From: Erinaceus europaeus
Lineage: Eukaryota; Chordata; Mammalia; Eulipotyphla; Erinaceidae
Reading direction: 5' to 3'
Assembly (NCBI RefSeq): GCF_950295315.1
Contig: NC_080171.1
Location: 30,558,361 to 30,622,360 of the forward strand
Length of the DNA stretch: 64,000 nt
The notes beneath the pieces are model-generated. The model was given only the letters and a program-made list of their open reading frames with translations, had not been told where the DNA came from and did no database searches. Made by a program: the position numbers and the translations under genes. This document shows positions 44,643 through 56,105 of the stretch, piece after piece. Numbering within the stretch: position 1 is the stretch's first letter; each line of letters starts with the position of its first letter.

Positions 44643-45061
44643 TTTGTTGAAAGGTCTTACAAAGGCTGAGAAAGACAGTTATAAGAGAAAGTGAAGTACA
44701 AGGTTGCAGGCAACCTTCAGAGTCCAGAGAAACCAATTTAAGCAATCTGGGATTATTGAATCAAAAATTGTATTAAAAAGTTGCAAAATAAAGCTGATGG
44801 CCTGGCTCCAAGAGGATAAATCTGTCCCTCTGTTGCTCTGTACACATATGGTCACTATCACAATTGGCTGAGCAGGTCACATTCCACAAGATGAGAGTAA
44901 CATGCAAACAAACAGGACTGTGAAAATGCCATAATGGGAATCTATGTCCTTCTGTATCTGTCGTCTTAACCCCAACATCTCTGCAAGGTAATACCCAGGG
45001 AAGACTCTTGATTTTTTCATTCTTTGCCCAGTCCTATAGAGTCTATTTTCCTTTAAAATAC
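44643..45061. other. intronic unique sequence
   Basis: Nothing recognised. Confidence 0.45.
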
Positions 45062-46038
45062 AGTCACAGACATGATGGTCCTAGACCTCAAATAAATCCC
45101 TCTCTCCAGTGTTACTGGTCATCTCTATCAGGAACAACAAAATAGACCAACTTTGTGCCCCCCCCATAGGACGCTGCCCTCAACTTAGATCAACAACTGT
45201 AGAGAATGTTCCATACTCCAAAGGGAGGATGGACAACATGCTCTATGCTACACCTGAGGAAGATGGGTCGATATGGGGGCAACTTGGAATGTTTCTACAC
45301 ATGACCACAGAATGTGAGCTTAGATCTACAGGGATGCAGAGGTCACATAGGCTCCTAAGCTGAAAATGGGCCCCAGACAATATCAAATTGATGGGCTTTA
45401 CAGTCAACAATATTTATACCCTTTTCCCATATTAGGGAGCTACTCTCTTCCCAGATCCAGCTTTCTGTTCCTTTTCCAGCCATGACATCATCTCCCCAGA
45501 TAATAACTTGGATCCACCTGCATATCAGATTTTAGGCTCAGGGGAAAAAAAAAAAAAAAGCTAGTATAGCCACAGGCCCTTTGGAATATAACTAAAATAT
45601 GCCTACTAGCTTTCTACAAAATGGAAGACCCCCCCAACTCTTCATCTGCAGTACTCCAGCCTTTAGGTTCATGATTATTCAACAATTTTTTTGGCTTTGT
45701 ATGTTAACTCTCTTTTCAGCCACCAGGTTCCAGATGCTAGCATGATGCCTACCAGACTTCCCTGGATAGACAACCCCACCAATGTGTCCTGGAGCTCCAC
45801 TTCCCCAGAGTCCCAACCCACTGGGGAAAGAGAGAGACAGGCTGGGAGTATGGATCGACCTGTCAACGCCCATATTCAGCGGGGAAGCAATTACAGAAGC
45901 CAGATCTTCCACCTTCTGCATCCCACAATGACCCTGGGTCCATATGCCCAGAGGGATAAAGAATAGGAAAGCTATCAGGGGAGGGGAGGGGATACAGAGT
46001 TCTGGTGGTGGGAATTATGTGAAGTTGTACCCCTCTTC
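45062..46038 (+). mobile_element. L1 tail 1 lacking its 3' terminus
   Basis: From agacatgatggtcctagacc to ggtggtgggaattatgtgaa, then it stops at cccctctt without the usual tcctatg...aataaa end. Carries the recurrent frame at 45691-45966. Confidence 0.85.
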
Positions 46039-46044
46039 ACACAT

Positions 46045-46190
46045 CAGTTGATGTTAACCCCACAGAAAAAGGTTCTATTACTACTCCCATTCACAGATGG
46101 GGAAACTGAGACAGAGAGCTTTAATACCTAACCAGCTCTAAGGAGCAAGAGCAGACTTTAGAGTGGAACTCTTAGCACATCAAGCAACAT
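46045..46190 (-). mobile_element. MIR
   Basis: gttctattactactcccatt, cagatggggaaactgagaca: the reversed-orientation MIR core (plus strand shows the antisense consensus). Confidence 0.65.
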
Positions 46191-46361
46191 GCCTCACACA
46201 CTATACAAACTCCCAAAGAGAATCAAAGAATTAATTTGTCCATCTATCTACACAGAGAAACTGGTGTGCTCTGCAGTATTTGAATTCGGGAGTGGAAAAA
46301 AGAAAAGGAACATTTAGATATGGTGTTCACAGTCCCAGGAACCTGTTAGAGTGCCAGTGAA

Positions 46362-46412
46362 TCTGTGTGTGTGCATGTGCGTGTGCACGTGCGCGTGCGC
46401 GCGTGTGTGTGT
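46362..46412. repeat. alternating purine-pyrimidine (GT/GC) tract
   Basis: tgtgtgtgtgcatgtgcgtg followed by cacgtgcgcgtgcgcgcgtg and gtgtgt. About 50 bp with almost perfect Y-R alternation, including CpG steps. Confidence 0.9.
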
Positions 46413-46611
46413 TTCTTTAGATATTAAATTCAGATCCAGACATTTCAGAGAATGTAATAAAACCAGCATAAGGAAGAGAGAAAGGTGGAAGATGCTATCT
46501 ACTGACTGTTTAGGCCTCTCCATTACCAATTGGAGGCAGGTATGTGTGGCACTGGTGTGGGTGTGAGAGCACAAAGCTTGTTATAGCAGGAGTCAGCAGA
46601 AAAAACTTTTT

Positions 46612-46966
46612 TTTTTCTTTTTGGCCTCCAGGGTTATTGATGGGGTTTGGTGCCTGCACTATGAATCCACTACTCCTGGAGGCTATTTTTTAACCCATTT
46701 TGTTGCCCTTGTTGTTTTATCATTGTTGTTGTCATTACTGTTGTTGCCATTGCTGTCATTGTTGGACAGGAAAGAGAGAAATAGAAAGAGAAGAGAAAAA
46801 GACTGGGGGGGGAGAGAGAAAAGATAAGACACCTGCAGACTTGCTTCACTGCCTGTGAAACAATCCCCCTACAGATGGGGAGCTGGGGGCTTGAACAGGG
46901 ATCTGCACACCTGTCCCTGCGCTTCACACCATGTGTGCTTAACCCGCTGCGCTCCTGCCAGACCCC
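46612..46966 (-). mobile_element. type A-long SINE
   Basis: Reversed: ggcctccagggttattgatg, ccattttgttgcccttgttg, gctgcgctcctgccagaccc. cagaaaaaacttt before and cagaaaaaccttt after it suggest the target. Confidence 0.9.
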
Positions 46967-47054
46967 CCAGAAAAACCTTTGATTGTGCTGTCTTTGTAAG
47001 AAGCATGACTTCCCACCCTCCATGGTCAAAAGTTCCCTTAAAGAAAGGTAGGGT

Positions 47055-47245
47055 GGGCCAGCAAGGCAGCTGACTTAGTGTACCACTTAGCCAGAAGTGT
47101 GACCCAGTTTCAAGTCCAGCCCCCACTATATTGAAGGAAACTTGGGTGATGTGGTTTATTTCACTCTTCCTCTGCCTCCCTGCCTCTATTTGAAAAAAAT
47201 CATTGTGGAGTGGTGAAGCCCCAAAGATGATCAAAAAACAAAAGG
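47055..47245 (+). mobile_element. type D SINE
   Basis: cagctgacttagtgtaccac, cagtttcaagtccagccccc, ttgaaggaaacttgggtgat, ggagtggtgaagccccaaag. Confidence 0.75.
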
Positions 47246-47769
47246 GGGGCAGGGGACACTGCAATGGAAGTTACAACTTGCAGCTCCTACACTTCCTCTA
47301 TTCTAGAATATTATCCTAACTCAAAACTACAGTGACACACAAGCCAGGGGGACAAGTAACCTTGTCCCTAATGCCCTTATCTCTGAGCAGAGGGTGCTAG
47401 GACATTACGAGTCTTCACTGTTACTACTCCTGCCAAGTTGTTTCAAATGAGACAAAATGGTATCCCTACCTGGAACTCACACCTTCAACTCTTAACCTAG
47501 TAAGATTCCAGAATTCCCTATCCAGTGATCCTGAGTCCCTTCCAGGGCCAATGCAGGTTTTGCTCCTGAGTCTCTTCTCCTAAAGTTGGCCTTGCTGCAG
47601 CTATAAAGACCCATAGTCACAAATAGATGGGAAGAGGGAGACATCCTAGGCTGTTACCTGGATGGACCTGGGATACATAATCTGGATTATCTGCACAGTT
47701 TCAAGGGGAGGGGGTGACTTGACTGGGAACATCTATTAGTGCCCCTCAGCAAGCTAAATAAGTGGTTGG
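47246..47769. other. intronic unique sequence
   Basis: Nothing recognised. Confidence 0.5.
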
Positions 47770-48990
47770 AGTTGAGAGTTGACTCACCAAGCAGAAGGCA
47801 AATATTTCCATGCATGAGGGCCTGGGTGCAAGCCCCTAGGCCCACCTACAGAGGAGAAACTTCAAAAGTGGTAGAGCATCATCTGGGGCCCTAGTAAGAG
47901 AATTCTGGGATTCCCACACAGACATGATGGTCCTAGAACTCTAACAGATCCTTTCTTCCACTGTCCCTGGCCATCTCCATCAGAAACAACAGAGTGGACC
48001 TTCCTGTGGGCTTCTACAGGACCTTGCCCCCAATGTGGAACAAGGGTAGGGACTGCCCTTGTTCTGAAGGGAGGTTGGTTCAACATATTCTGCCACTTGA
48101 GGAAGACAGGTCCTGCAATGAGTGCAGCCTAGAATGTTCCTAGCTATGACTATAGAATGTGAGCTCAGACCTTCAAGGATGCAGGTTACACAGGCTCCTC
48201 TGCTGAATGTGTGCCCCAGATCAAATTGATGGGATTTACACTTAATAATATTTAAATATTTTTTTCCTATATATAGGAGCTACTCTGCCTAGATCAAGCT
48301 TTCTAGTCATATGTCCAACTCTGACACCATCTCCCCAGACAATACCTTTAGCCAACCTGCATGTTAGCTGTCAGGCTCAGGCAAAATTTAGTAAAGTCAT
48401 GGGCTCCTTGGAATATACCTGAAATAGACCTACTAGCTTTTTCCAAAATGGAGATGCCCAAATCTCATCTGCTATATTCTTACCTTCAGGTTCCTGATTA
48501 TTAATTGTTTTGCTTTATATCTTAATGCTTTTTTAGCCACCAAGTTGCAGATGCTACCATGACACCAACCTGACTTTCCTGGGCAGACAACCTCACCAAT
48601 GTATCATGGAACCCCATCTCCAGAGCCCTACCCCACTAGGGAAAGAGAGGGAGGCTGGGAATATGGATCAACCTGCCAATGTCCATGTTTAGCAGAGAAG
48701 CAGTTACAGAAGCCAGACCTTCCACCTTCTGCACCCCATAAAGATCTTTGGTCCACACTCCAAGAGGAATAAAGACTAAGAAACCTTCCAATGACGGGGA
48801 TGGGATGCAGAACTCTGGTGGTAGAGTTCTTTGGAATTGTAACCCTCTTGTCATACGGTCTTGTCGATCATTATTAAATCAATCAATAAAAAAAAAGTGG
48901 TGGAGCAGTGCTACAGATATCTCACCCCTGTCTATCTCTGTTTCTGTCTATCTCCCACTCTCTAAAAAATGACCTTGGAGAAATATAGAA
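47770..48990 (+). mobile_element. type B-like SINE split by an L1 tail
   Basis: Head part 47770-47878 (cctgggtgcaagcccctagg). The tail part resumes at about 48892 (aaagtggtggagcagtgcta, tatctctgtttctgtctatc). The target aaaagtggtagagca occurs on both sides of the L1. Confidence 0.7.
47879..48891 (+). mobile_element. L1 tail 1
   Basis: tctggggccctagtaagaga, acatgatggtcctagaactc, accaagttgcagatgctacc, aactctggtggtagagttct, attaaatcaatcaataaa. Confidence 0.9.
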
Positions 48991-49079
48991 ATGTATTCTT
49001 GTGACAAGCATCCTATAAATCAACATGCAATGTAGCCAGAGACACCAAGCCTGATCTATCAACCAGCTAACTCCTCTAA

Positions 49080-51150
49080 TTTGGTGAGATATTTCCTAAC
49101 AAATGGAACTACCTAGTTCCACTTCAGACTGCACATTATCTAATAAAGTTATAGATACTAGATACAGCTAGGGTTTAGGGTACTGGGTACAGATGTACAT
49201 GTATCCATAAGCAGGGGGCAATTATATAACTCAAAGTTAAAGTGCTTAATAGTCCTCTGTGATTAGACTTAAACCTAATATGCCTGGAATCCTAATAGAA
49301 GTACCTAAAGAAGGAATCATAAATTCTCTAATCGATCAAACTTAGACAAAATTAGCTTGGCAATCTAGCAGAAAGACCTAAAGAAGACAGACTGCATAAA
49401 CTTGATACTGGTTGGGTTCAACAAATGACACTCAATGCTTAAACAACTGGGAGAAAGTCTAAGCTTGTCAGATAAAGAAAGGACTACAAAAGCTGGATAT
49501 GGGCAAGAGAGACTGGCTGGCTCACTTAATAATGGCCTTTCTGGTCAATACCAGACCACCCCATCATCTGAGGCCCTAGTTACAGAATCTTTGGATTCCC
49601 ACACAAATGTGATGGGCCTAGACCTCTAATAGATCCCTATCTCCACCATCACTGGTCACTTTCACCAGGAACATCATCATAAGCCCTCTTGTGGGCCTCT
49701 GTAGGACCTTGTCCTCACTATAAAGTATCAATGGTAAGGACTGCCTCACTCTCCAAAGAGAGGCTGGGTCATCCTGCCCTGCCACTCAAGGAAGATTGGT
49801 CCTGAAATGAGTTGCAGCATAGAAATGTTTCCAGCTGTGACCATGAACTGCAAACTCAGACTGACAAAGATACAGAGGTTACACAGGCTCCGGTGTCAAA
49901 TATAAATATATATGGTCCCTAGGTCAGGTGGATGGGGTAAGCAGTTTTTTAGGGGGGGTTTTGCCTCCAGGGTTATTGAATCCACTGCTCCTGGAGGCCA
50001 TCCCCCCCTTTTGTTGCCCTTGTTGTTGTAGCCTTGTTGTGGTTATTGTTGTTGTTGATGTCCTTAGTTGTTGGATAGGACAGAGACAAATGGAGAGAGG
50101 AGGGGAAGACAGAGAGGAGAGAAAGATAGACACCTTCTGACCTGCTTCACCACCTGTGAAGAGACTCCCCTGCATGAGGGGAGCCAGAGGCTCGAACTGG
50201 GATCCTTCCGCCGGTCCTTGCGCTTTGCGCCACATATGCTTAACCTTGTGCGCTACTGCCCGACCCCCAACAGTTAATTTTATTCATAGATTTTCTTCCA
50301 TTCAGGAAATAATCTCTCCCCTAATCCAAATTTCTAGTCCTTTTCTCAATTCTGACACCATCCTCCCAGACAATATTTCTATGCAAGTGCAACTCTCTTA
50401 TCTATCAAACTCAAGCAAAAAAATACAATAGACATGGGTCCCTAGGAACATACCTAAAATAGACTTCCAAACTTCTTTCCACCCTAAGGTTTCTGTTCTC
50501 ATCTGTTCTATTCCTAAATTTTGGCTCCTGTTCATTAATCATTTTGTCCTGTTTTATAGCTTACCACTTTTCAGCCACCAAGTTTCAGATACTATCATGA
50601 TTCCATCCTGACTTCCCTGGGCAGACGCCTTCACCAATGTGTCCAGGAACCTCACCTCTCCAAAGCCCTGTCCACTAGGGAAAAATAGGCTGGGGGTATG
50701 GATAGACCTTCCAATGTCCATGTCCAGAGAAGAAGCAATTACAGAAGCCAGAACTCCCACCTTCTGCACCCCAAAAATAATCTTGGTCCATACTCCCAGA
50801 GGGGGAGAAAATGATGGACAGGGATGAACAGAGGGCTCTGAACCCCAACACTATCAGGACCTGGAGAGAGACGAGGAAAAAAAAAATTTGGATGCAGTAA
50901 TAGGTATATGTGGGACTTGAAAAGGAAGAGAAAAATGGGATCATAGAATAAAATGAGCATATACAAATAGACAGATAGTAGCAAAAATAATAGTTGACCC
51001 GTATCTGCAACCTTAAGAGAACTGCTGTAGCTTACAATAGAGAGAATGAGGATACTGAACACAATGGTGGGAATGGTGTAAAGTTGGACCCCTGATACCT
51101 AGTAATTTTATAAATAAATATTAAATCACTAATAAAAATTTTAAAAGTCA
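49080..51150 (+). mobile_element. long L1 tail 1 (about 1.75 kb plus a SINE)
   Basis: ggtactgggtacagatgtac, aaagaaaggactacaaaagc, caccatcactggtcactttc, caccaagtttcagatactat, acaatggtgggaatggtgta, taaataaatattaaatcac. With the copy at 21866-23850 it defines the length of tail 1. Confidence 0.85.
49951..50271 (-). mobile_element. type A-long SINE inside the L1 tail
   Basis: Reversed: ttgcctccagggttattgaa, gttggataggacagagacaa, gcgctttgcgccacatatgc, ctactgcccgaccccc. The L1 sequence continues on either side. Confidence 0.9.
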
Positions 51151-51179
51151 GCATCTAATAAAGAAATACTGAAGTTGGG

Positions 51180-51288
51180 AAGAGAAAAAAAAAATGGCCT
51201 CTAGGAGCAATAGAGTCACAAAGACACTGAGTTCCAATTATAACCCTGGTAACAAATATATACAGATTAGATAGACATGTATACAAAT

Positions 51289-51338
<50 letters not shown>

Positions 51339-51341
51339 TTG
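51180..51341. repeat. A-long SINE 3' fragment and (CA)n(TA)n
   Basis: 51180-51262 keeps only the 3' extension (tggcctctaggagcaataga, attataaccctggtaaca). 51292-51341 is about 14 CA units running into about 10 TA units. Confidence 0.8.
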
Positions 51342-52422
51342 ACTGAGTGAATAAACCATAAATACATGCATGTACAGTCAATTCCTATCCTCAGTTTCAA
51401 CCAGAAAAAAATATATGACTCTCTCTACAGAATACCCATTGCCCTCTGAATTGTACATATATATAAAGAAAAGTAATGACTGAGTGGATTCTAAGGTAGT
51501 CTGGCTCAATATACTCTCAAGACACAAAGCTATTAAACTCCAGAAGACATATTTTATTGGTGAGAGAGCAATTCTCTGAAAGAACAAATGAGATGTCTAA
51601 GAAGTTAAATCCCAGAAGGTCAGCTAGGCTTACCATAAGAGTCAATAACACAACCCAAAATAAGACTTTTTTTCCTTCCATAAAGCCCATTCCTTTTTAA
51701 ACATTTAACTTTCAAAATACATATGGAGTCTAAACTGTTTTCATTTGTAAGTGTATTATGAACATACTTCACTGTATAAACATAAATAAAGTAGCTGTTA
51801 TTTATCTCAAGAGATAATTATCTTTTTGGATTATCCAACACAATCTGTTCACCTATAGACTTCCTCACCCTATTTTTAAAAGCCTTCTAATCTCATATGT
51901 CTATCAGTTGTTCATGATCAGTTTTGCAAATCACTATCAACATTTCTAAGATACCTGATAATGCTAATTATTGTAAATATAAAGGAAGACCCTTGGAACA
52001 ATCACAAGGTCAGTCCAAAGTATCTTTGTTACAAAAGGCAAGCAAGTTACATAGCAGATGGTAAACTAACTGGACCTGACGCACTATTTGCTTATACATT
52101 TGATGTCTGAAGTTCTTAAAAAAAAAAAAAAAAAGTTAAGTTAACAACCCCTGTGAAACCTCACACCAGAATCACTTTTAAAGTCAAGCACCATAAATGC
52201 AGTCAGAGGGAAAACAGCAACTGATCCACCAGGATAGCCATTATTAGCTCTTCCATGACAGAAAATGCACAAATCTTTCTCATTAGACTGATTTGTTTGT
52301 TAGAGGTCAGCTGTCCCTGGTATGATGCTTTTCCCCCAGATTTGCAGCATCTTTCTTCATGGATTCATCCTTCCATATCTCCCCAAACCCCAACCCTCCT
52401 TCCTTCTGGAGCCAGAATCCAC
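51342..52422. other. intronic unique sequence
   Basis: AT-rich with an A run near 52120. No recognised repeat or coding signal. Confidence 0.5.
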
Positions 52423-52660
52423 CTGTCTTGTTGAATCTTTGCGCAAGGGCTGTCTTAAAGATCCCAGTTCGAGCCCTCAGCTCCCCACCTGCAAGAGAGT
52501 GTCACTTCACAGGCTGTGAAGCAGGTCTGCAGCTGTCTGTCTTTCTCTCCCCCCTCTCTGCCTTCCCTTCCTCTCTCCATTTCTCCCTGTCCTATCCAGC
52601 AACAACGACAATAAGAAAGAAAAACAAGGGCAAAAAAAGGGAATAAATAAATAAAATAGA
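52423..52660 (+). mobile_element. type A SINE, 5'-shortened
   Basis: cccagttcgagccctcagct, C/T-rich body, cagcaacaacgacaataaga, (aaataaat) tail. agaatcca occurs just before and after it. Confidence 0.8.
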
Positions 52661-52871
52661 ATCCAGAGGTTATATTATCTCTTAATCTGTTTCCAAAGAG
52701 GAGCATGGGAGATAATCAGCTAGCTCTCAGAAACTTGGGGAGGTCTGCTTTGATTAATTTGCCAGGTGAAAATGGCATAGATGATTACTGGATTTGGCCT
52801 CTAAATCATGTTTTGGGTAAATAAAAGCATCACAACATGCAAAAAAATACATATATCCAGATGGATGAACC

Positions 52872-52995
52872 TGGGGAAATAACATAGCAGTTTACAAAAC
52901 AAACTTTCATGTTCGAAGCACCAGAGATCCCAGCTTCAATCCTAGATACCATCATTAGCCAGAGAGGAGCAGCACTCTGACAAAAAATAAAGAAG
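52872..52995 (+). mobile_element. type C SINE
   Basis: aaataacatagcagtttaca, ccagcttcaatcctagatac, agaggagcagcactctgac. Confidence 0.65.
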
Positions 52996-53072
52996 TAAAT
53001 ATAAAGTACAGGTTGAGATAAGGCTTAAACTTAAAGCATAATACAGTAAATATAATAGGAAGAATATATCAG

Positions 53073-53150
53073 AGCCTGGAAGACAGCATAATGGTATGCT
53101 CCAAGGTCCCCTTCACCACATCAGAGATGAGCAGTCTTCAGGTGAAGGAA
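53073..53150 (+). mobile_element. type C SINE relic
   Basis: ggaagacagcataatggtat, atcagagatgagcagtcttc. Internally deleted. Confidence 0.45.
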
Positions 53151-53439
53151 AACAGGAAGGAAGGGAAAAGAAAAAAGGCAGACTTCTTTATATATGCAGA
53201 ACATGCTTCTTAGTCACATCTGCAACACAAACTCCACTAAAGAAATAAGAAATGTGACTAGAAAAATAAAACAATAATTCTGTGTCAGGTGTGGTTTGAT
53301 CTCAGACAACACATGGGAACACCATGGACAGCACCAAAGGAACCTCCATGAATGGTAGAGGATAGTTAAATATGAGGGACTGAGAGACAAGGGTCACAGG
53401 ATTGTTAAAAATCATAGACTACCACCAGAAAGAAACAAG

Positions 53440-53529
53440 CATCCCAGGAAGTGGATTAGTGGATAAAGCACCAGGGTCTCAAGCATAAGACCCTGAATTC
53501 AAGTGCTGGTATTGGATGTGGCAGACTGA

Positions 53530-53568
<39 letters not shown>

Positions 53569-54100
53569 ATGTGGTTGAGCTTGGCAGGGCTCACAAAGCA
53601 CCCTGCATTCCTGATACTATGGCCTATCTACATAATCATTGTTTTGCCTGAAAGATCCCCACTCATTCCATTCCTTTGATCTATCTTCTTTCTACCCTCA
53701 AGACCCTCCCTGCCTTATTATTAATCCTACCAGTTAAAACCCCTAGCAACAGTTGCTGGGGAGGTCCATACTATTCCTGGCCCCCTCTGCATTTCTCCAT
53801 CCCTTTCCTAACCATGTACTGTATTGTCTAGCCACTTCCGTTTCTGTCTTGCCTCTTCCGTGTCCAGCTGGAGGAGAGCGGGCTTGCAGACCCGGAGGCT
53901 GACACTGGCCATTGTGGTTTGCACCACGTGGCTTAACCGGGTGTGCTACCACCCGACTCCAGGGTGTTCAAATGAATAAATATTGTTTTGCTGCCATGAG
54001 CTTAGTTCCTGGGTCATCTCTCTCTCTCTCTCTCCGTCTCTCTCTCTCTTCCTTCCCTCCCTCCCTCCTCTCTCTTTCCCATTTATAAGTAAGTTTATTT
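53440..54100 (+). mobile_element. type E SINE with (CT)n, split by an LTR
   Basis: ggattagtggataaagcacc, gggtctcaagcataagaccc, then (ct)n to 53563. After the LTR (ct)n resumes at 54017 and runs to cccatttataagtaagttta. Confidence 0.7.
53564..54016 (+). mobile_element. LTR inserted in a (CT)n tract
   Basis: 453 bp, TG (tgaggatgtggttg) to CA (gttcctgggtca), with tctctc on both sides. Internal blocks actatggcctatctacataa, agttaaaacccctagcaaca and aatgaataaatattg match the reverse of 3385-3790. A reversed type A SINE head (gtggcttaaccgggtgtgct, ccacccgactcc) sits inside at about 53875-53962. Confidence 0.7.
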
Positions 54101-54104
54101 TAAG

Positions 54105-54520
54105 AGGTCAGATGGTGGGTGGGACACTTGTTTGAGAACATACATTATTATGTGCAAGGACCCAGATTCAAGGCCCAGTCCCTACCAGCTGGAAGAAAAC
54201 TTCACGCAGTGCTGCATGCAGGTGTCTCTCCTTTGCCTCTCAATTCCTCTTACTTATTTTTTAACTTTTTTTAATTATAAGATAGAGACAGAGAAAAATC
54301 AAGAGGGAAGGGAGAGAGAGACAGAGAGACACCTGCAGCCCTGCTTCACCATTCGTGAAGCTTCCTCCCTGCAGGTGGGGACCAGGGGCTTGAACCCGGG
54401 TCCTTGTGCACTGTAATGTGTGCGTTCAACCATGTGCACCACCACCTGTCCCCTCTCTCAATTCCTCTTTATCCAAAAATAAATAAATAAATAAATAAAA
54501 ATAAATAACATTAAATAAGT
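54105..54520 (+). mobile_element. type B SINE split by an opposite type B SINE
   Basis: Left part gtgcaaggacccagattcaa, ggtgtctctcctttgcctct; right part ttatccaaaaataaataaat. The target ctctcaattcctctt lies on both sides (about 54237 and 54455) of the inserted reversed copy. Confidence 0.85.
54253..54453 (-). mobile_element. type B SINE, young
   Basis: Reversed: agatagagacagagaaaaat, cttgaacccgggtccttgtg, ccatgtgcaccaccacctgt. Forms an inverted pair with its host. Confidence 0.9.
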
Positions 54521-54879
54521 AAATATGCATATATCATTTTTAAAAAAAGAATAAAGGGATTAAGACGGCATTCCTGATAGACGACCCAGTCACTGTCAAC
54601 TGCTTTACTTGGGTCCTTTACAAAAGCAGTTTTCAAGTAACTTCTTCTTCTAGCGTTTGCCCTTCTTCCGTAGCCAGTCAACAGCGTCAGGTTGAGCCTG
54701 TAACTAATTTTAGGCATTAAATGCGAAAGTCTTAAAATGCATTGCTCTGGCATGCAGAAGCAGATTGCTTTCTTTTTAGTCTTAGTGGGTATAAACAAGC
54801 AAGTGACCAGCTTCCTTATTCCTTGTAGCCACTCAGGATCACAGGTGTGGACCAGTCTTTACCCACTGTCTATGAGTTT
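54521..54879. other. intronic unique sequence
   Basis: Nothing recognised. Confidence 0.45.
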
Positions 54880-55640
54880 ATCCCAAGACACCCAACATGG
54901 CGGAGCCCAGGAGCCAAGAGTCAATGATGAGAAAAAGATGACTGAAAGGCCTGTGCACAGGTGAGGTCTGGGGCCATTCCCTTTCATTGCAAATCACCAG
55001 GACTGAACTAGCCAGCACAAAACCGAAAAGTGTTAAGATAAGTGAAAAGAGACAGACATCCACCCCAAGTGTTCAGAAAGACACACATTTACGAAAGAAA
55101 AGAGCGGGCAGCTCAGGGCATACCTGTACACAGGAGCAATGGAAGGATAGCCCAACCACGAGGTCGCAGGACCCGCCCAGCTTCACCTGCACCCCCGGCA
55201 AGCCAATGATGAAAGAGAATCCAATTACGAGGCAGCCAATTACGAGGAAGACTCAGAAGAGTCAATACAATCTAACCAAATAGGAATAGCAAGGGGCGGG
55301 ACTAAATACCTTGAAGTGCAAAGTTGCCTAGCTTCCCACCCTTTCACTCTGCTATTATTTGTTTGTTTGTTTGTTTATTGTATGGAAGATTGCTACAGTT
55401 TTCTAAATAAACTTACCCTTGATTTTTTAAATCATTTATTTAATGAGAGATACTAGAACAATGCTCAGCTCAGGCCTATGACCTGGGAGCTCAATGCCTC
55501 AGGCTTTAAAGTCTTTTGCATATCCATTATGCTATCTCCCCAACCCTTGATTCTTTTTCTAATAGATCTTAGCACACTAATGGTTTCAATAATCACTGAC
55601 CCACTCTCAGGTTTAAGTAAATCCTTCCAGGCATCAGTAA
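54880..55640 (+). promoter_or_regulatory. promoter-like GC-rich segment, probably an old LTR
   Basis: In plus-strand order: a YY1-type motif (caacatggcggagc, 54893-54906), a consensus-like splice donor (cacag|gtgaggt, about 54960), three CCAAT motifs (about 55203, 55222, 55239), a GC box touching a TATA-like element (ggggcgggactaaatacc, about 55293-55310) and, about 100 bp on, a polyadenylation signal (ctaaataaac, about 55403-55412). CpG is more frequent than around it. TATA-to-poly(A) spacing of this size fits an LTR; a cellular promoter and first exon is the alternative. Ends and target duplication could not be fixed. Confidence 0.45.
55428..55545 (-). mobile_element. type C SINE with target duplication
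   Basis: acccttgattttt before and acccttgattctt after a reversed type C SINE (acaatgctcagctcaggcct ... catatccattatgctatctc). Confidence 0.85.
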
Positions 55641-55751
55641 AAACCTAGAAGACCCAGAGGGGGTTGTGAATTATTTGGTAACAAACTGGCCAATCTTGGA
55701 TAAATGGGTTGGGAGGGGAAAGAATGTGAACTTGTGAAAATCCAGAAGCCC

Positions 55752-56105
55752 TAAAGGCTGGAGTAGTGCAGATGAAGAGTTGGGGGGGTCTCCGTTTGGG
55801 GTTTTTTTGTTTGTTTGTTTGTTTGTTTGTTTTTTGTAGATAGCTAGTAGACATATTTTAACTATATTCCAAAGGGCCTGTGGCTATCTAGTTTTTTTTT
55901 TTTCCCCTGAGCCTGAAATCTGATATGCAGGTGGATCCAACTTATTGTCTGGGGAGATGATGTTATGGCTGGAAAAAAGGACCAAAAAACTGGATCAGGG
56001 CGGAAAGTAGCTCCCAAATATGGGACAGGTGTATAAATATTGTTGACTGTAAACCCCATTGATTTAATGTGATCTGGGACCCATATTCAGCTTAGGACCT
56101 CTGCC
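55752..56105 (-). mobile_element. L1 tail 1, inverted half of a twin-primed copy
   Basis: Reverse complement of the segment seen at 45400-45660 (gggcctgtggctatctag, gatatgcaggtggatccaac, attgttgactgtaaacccc). It contains a (gttt)n expansion at about 55803-55832. The target aaaatccagaagccc (55737-55751) recurs at 56563-56577. Confidence 0.9.
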
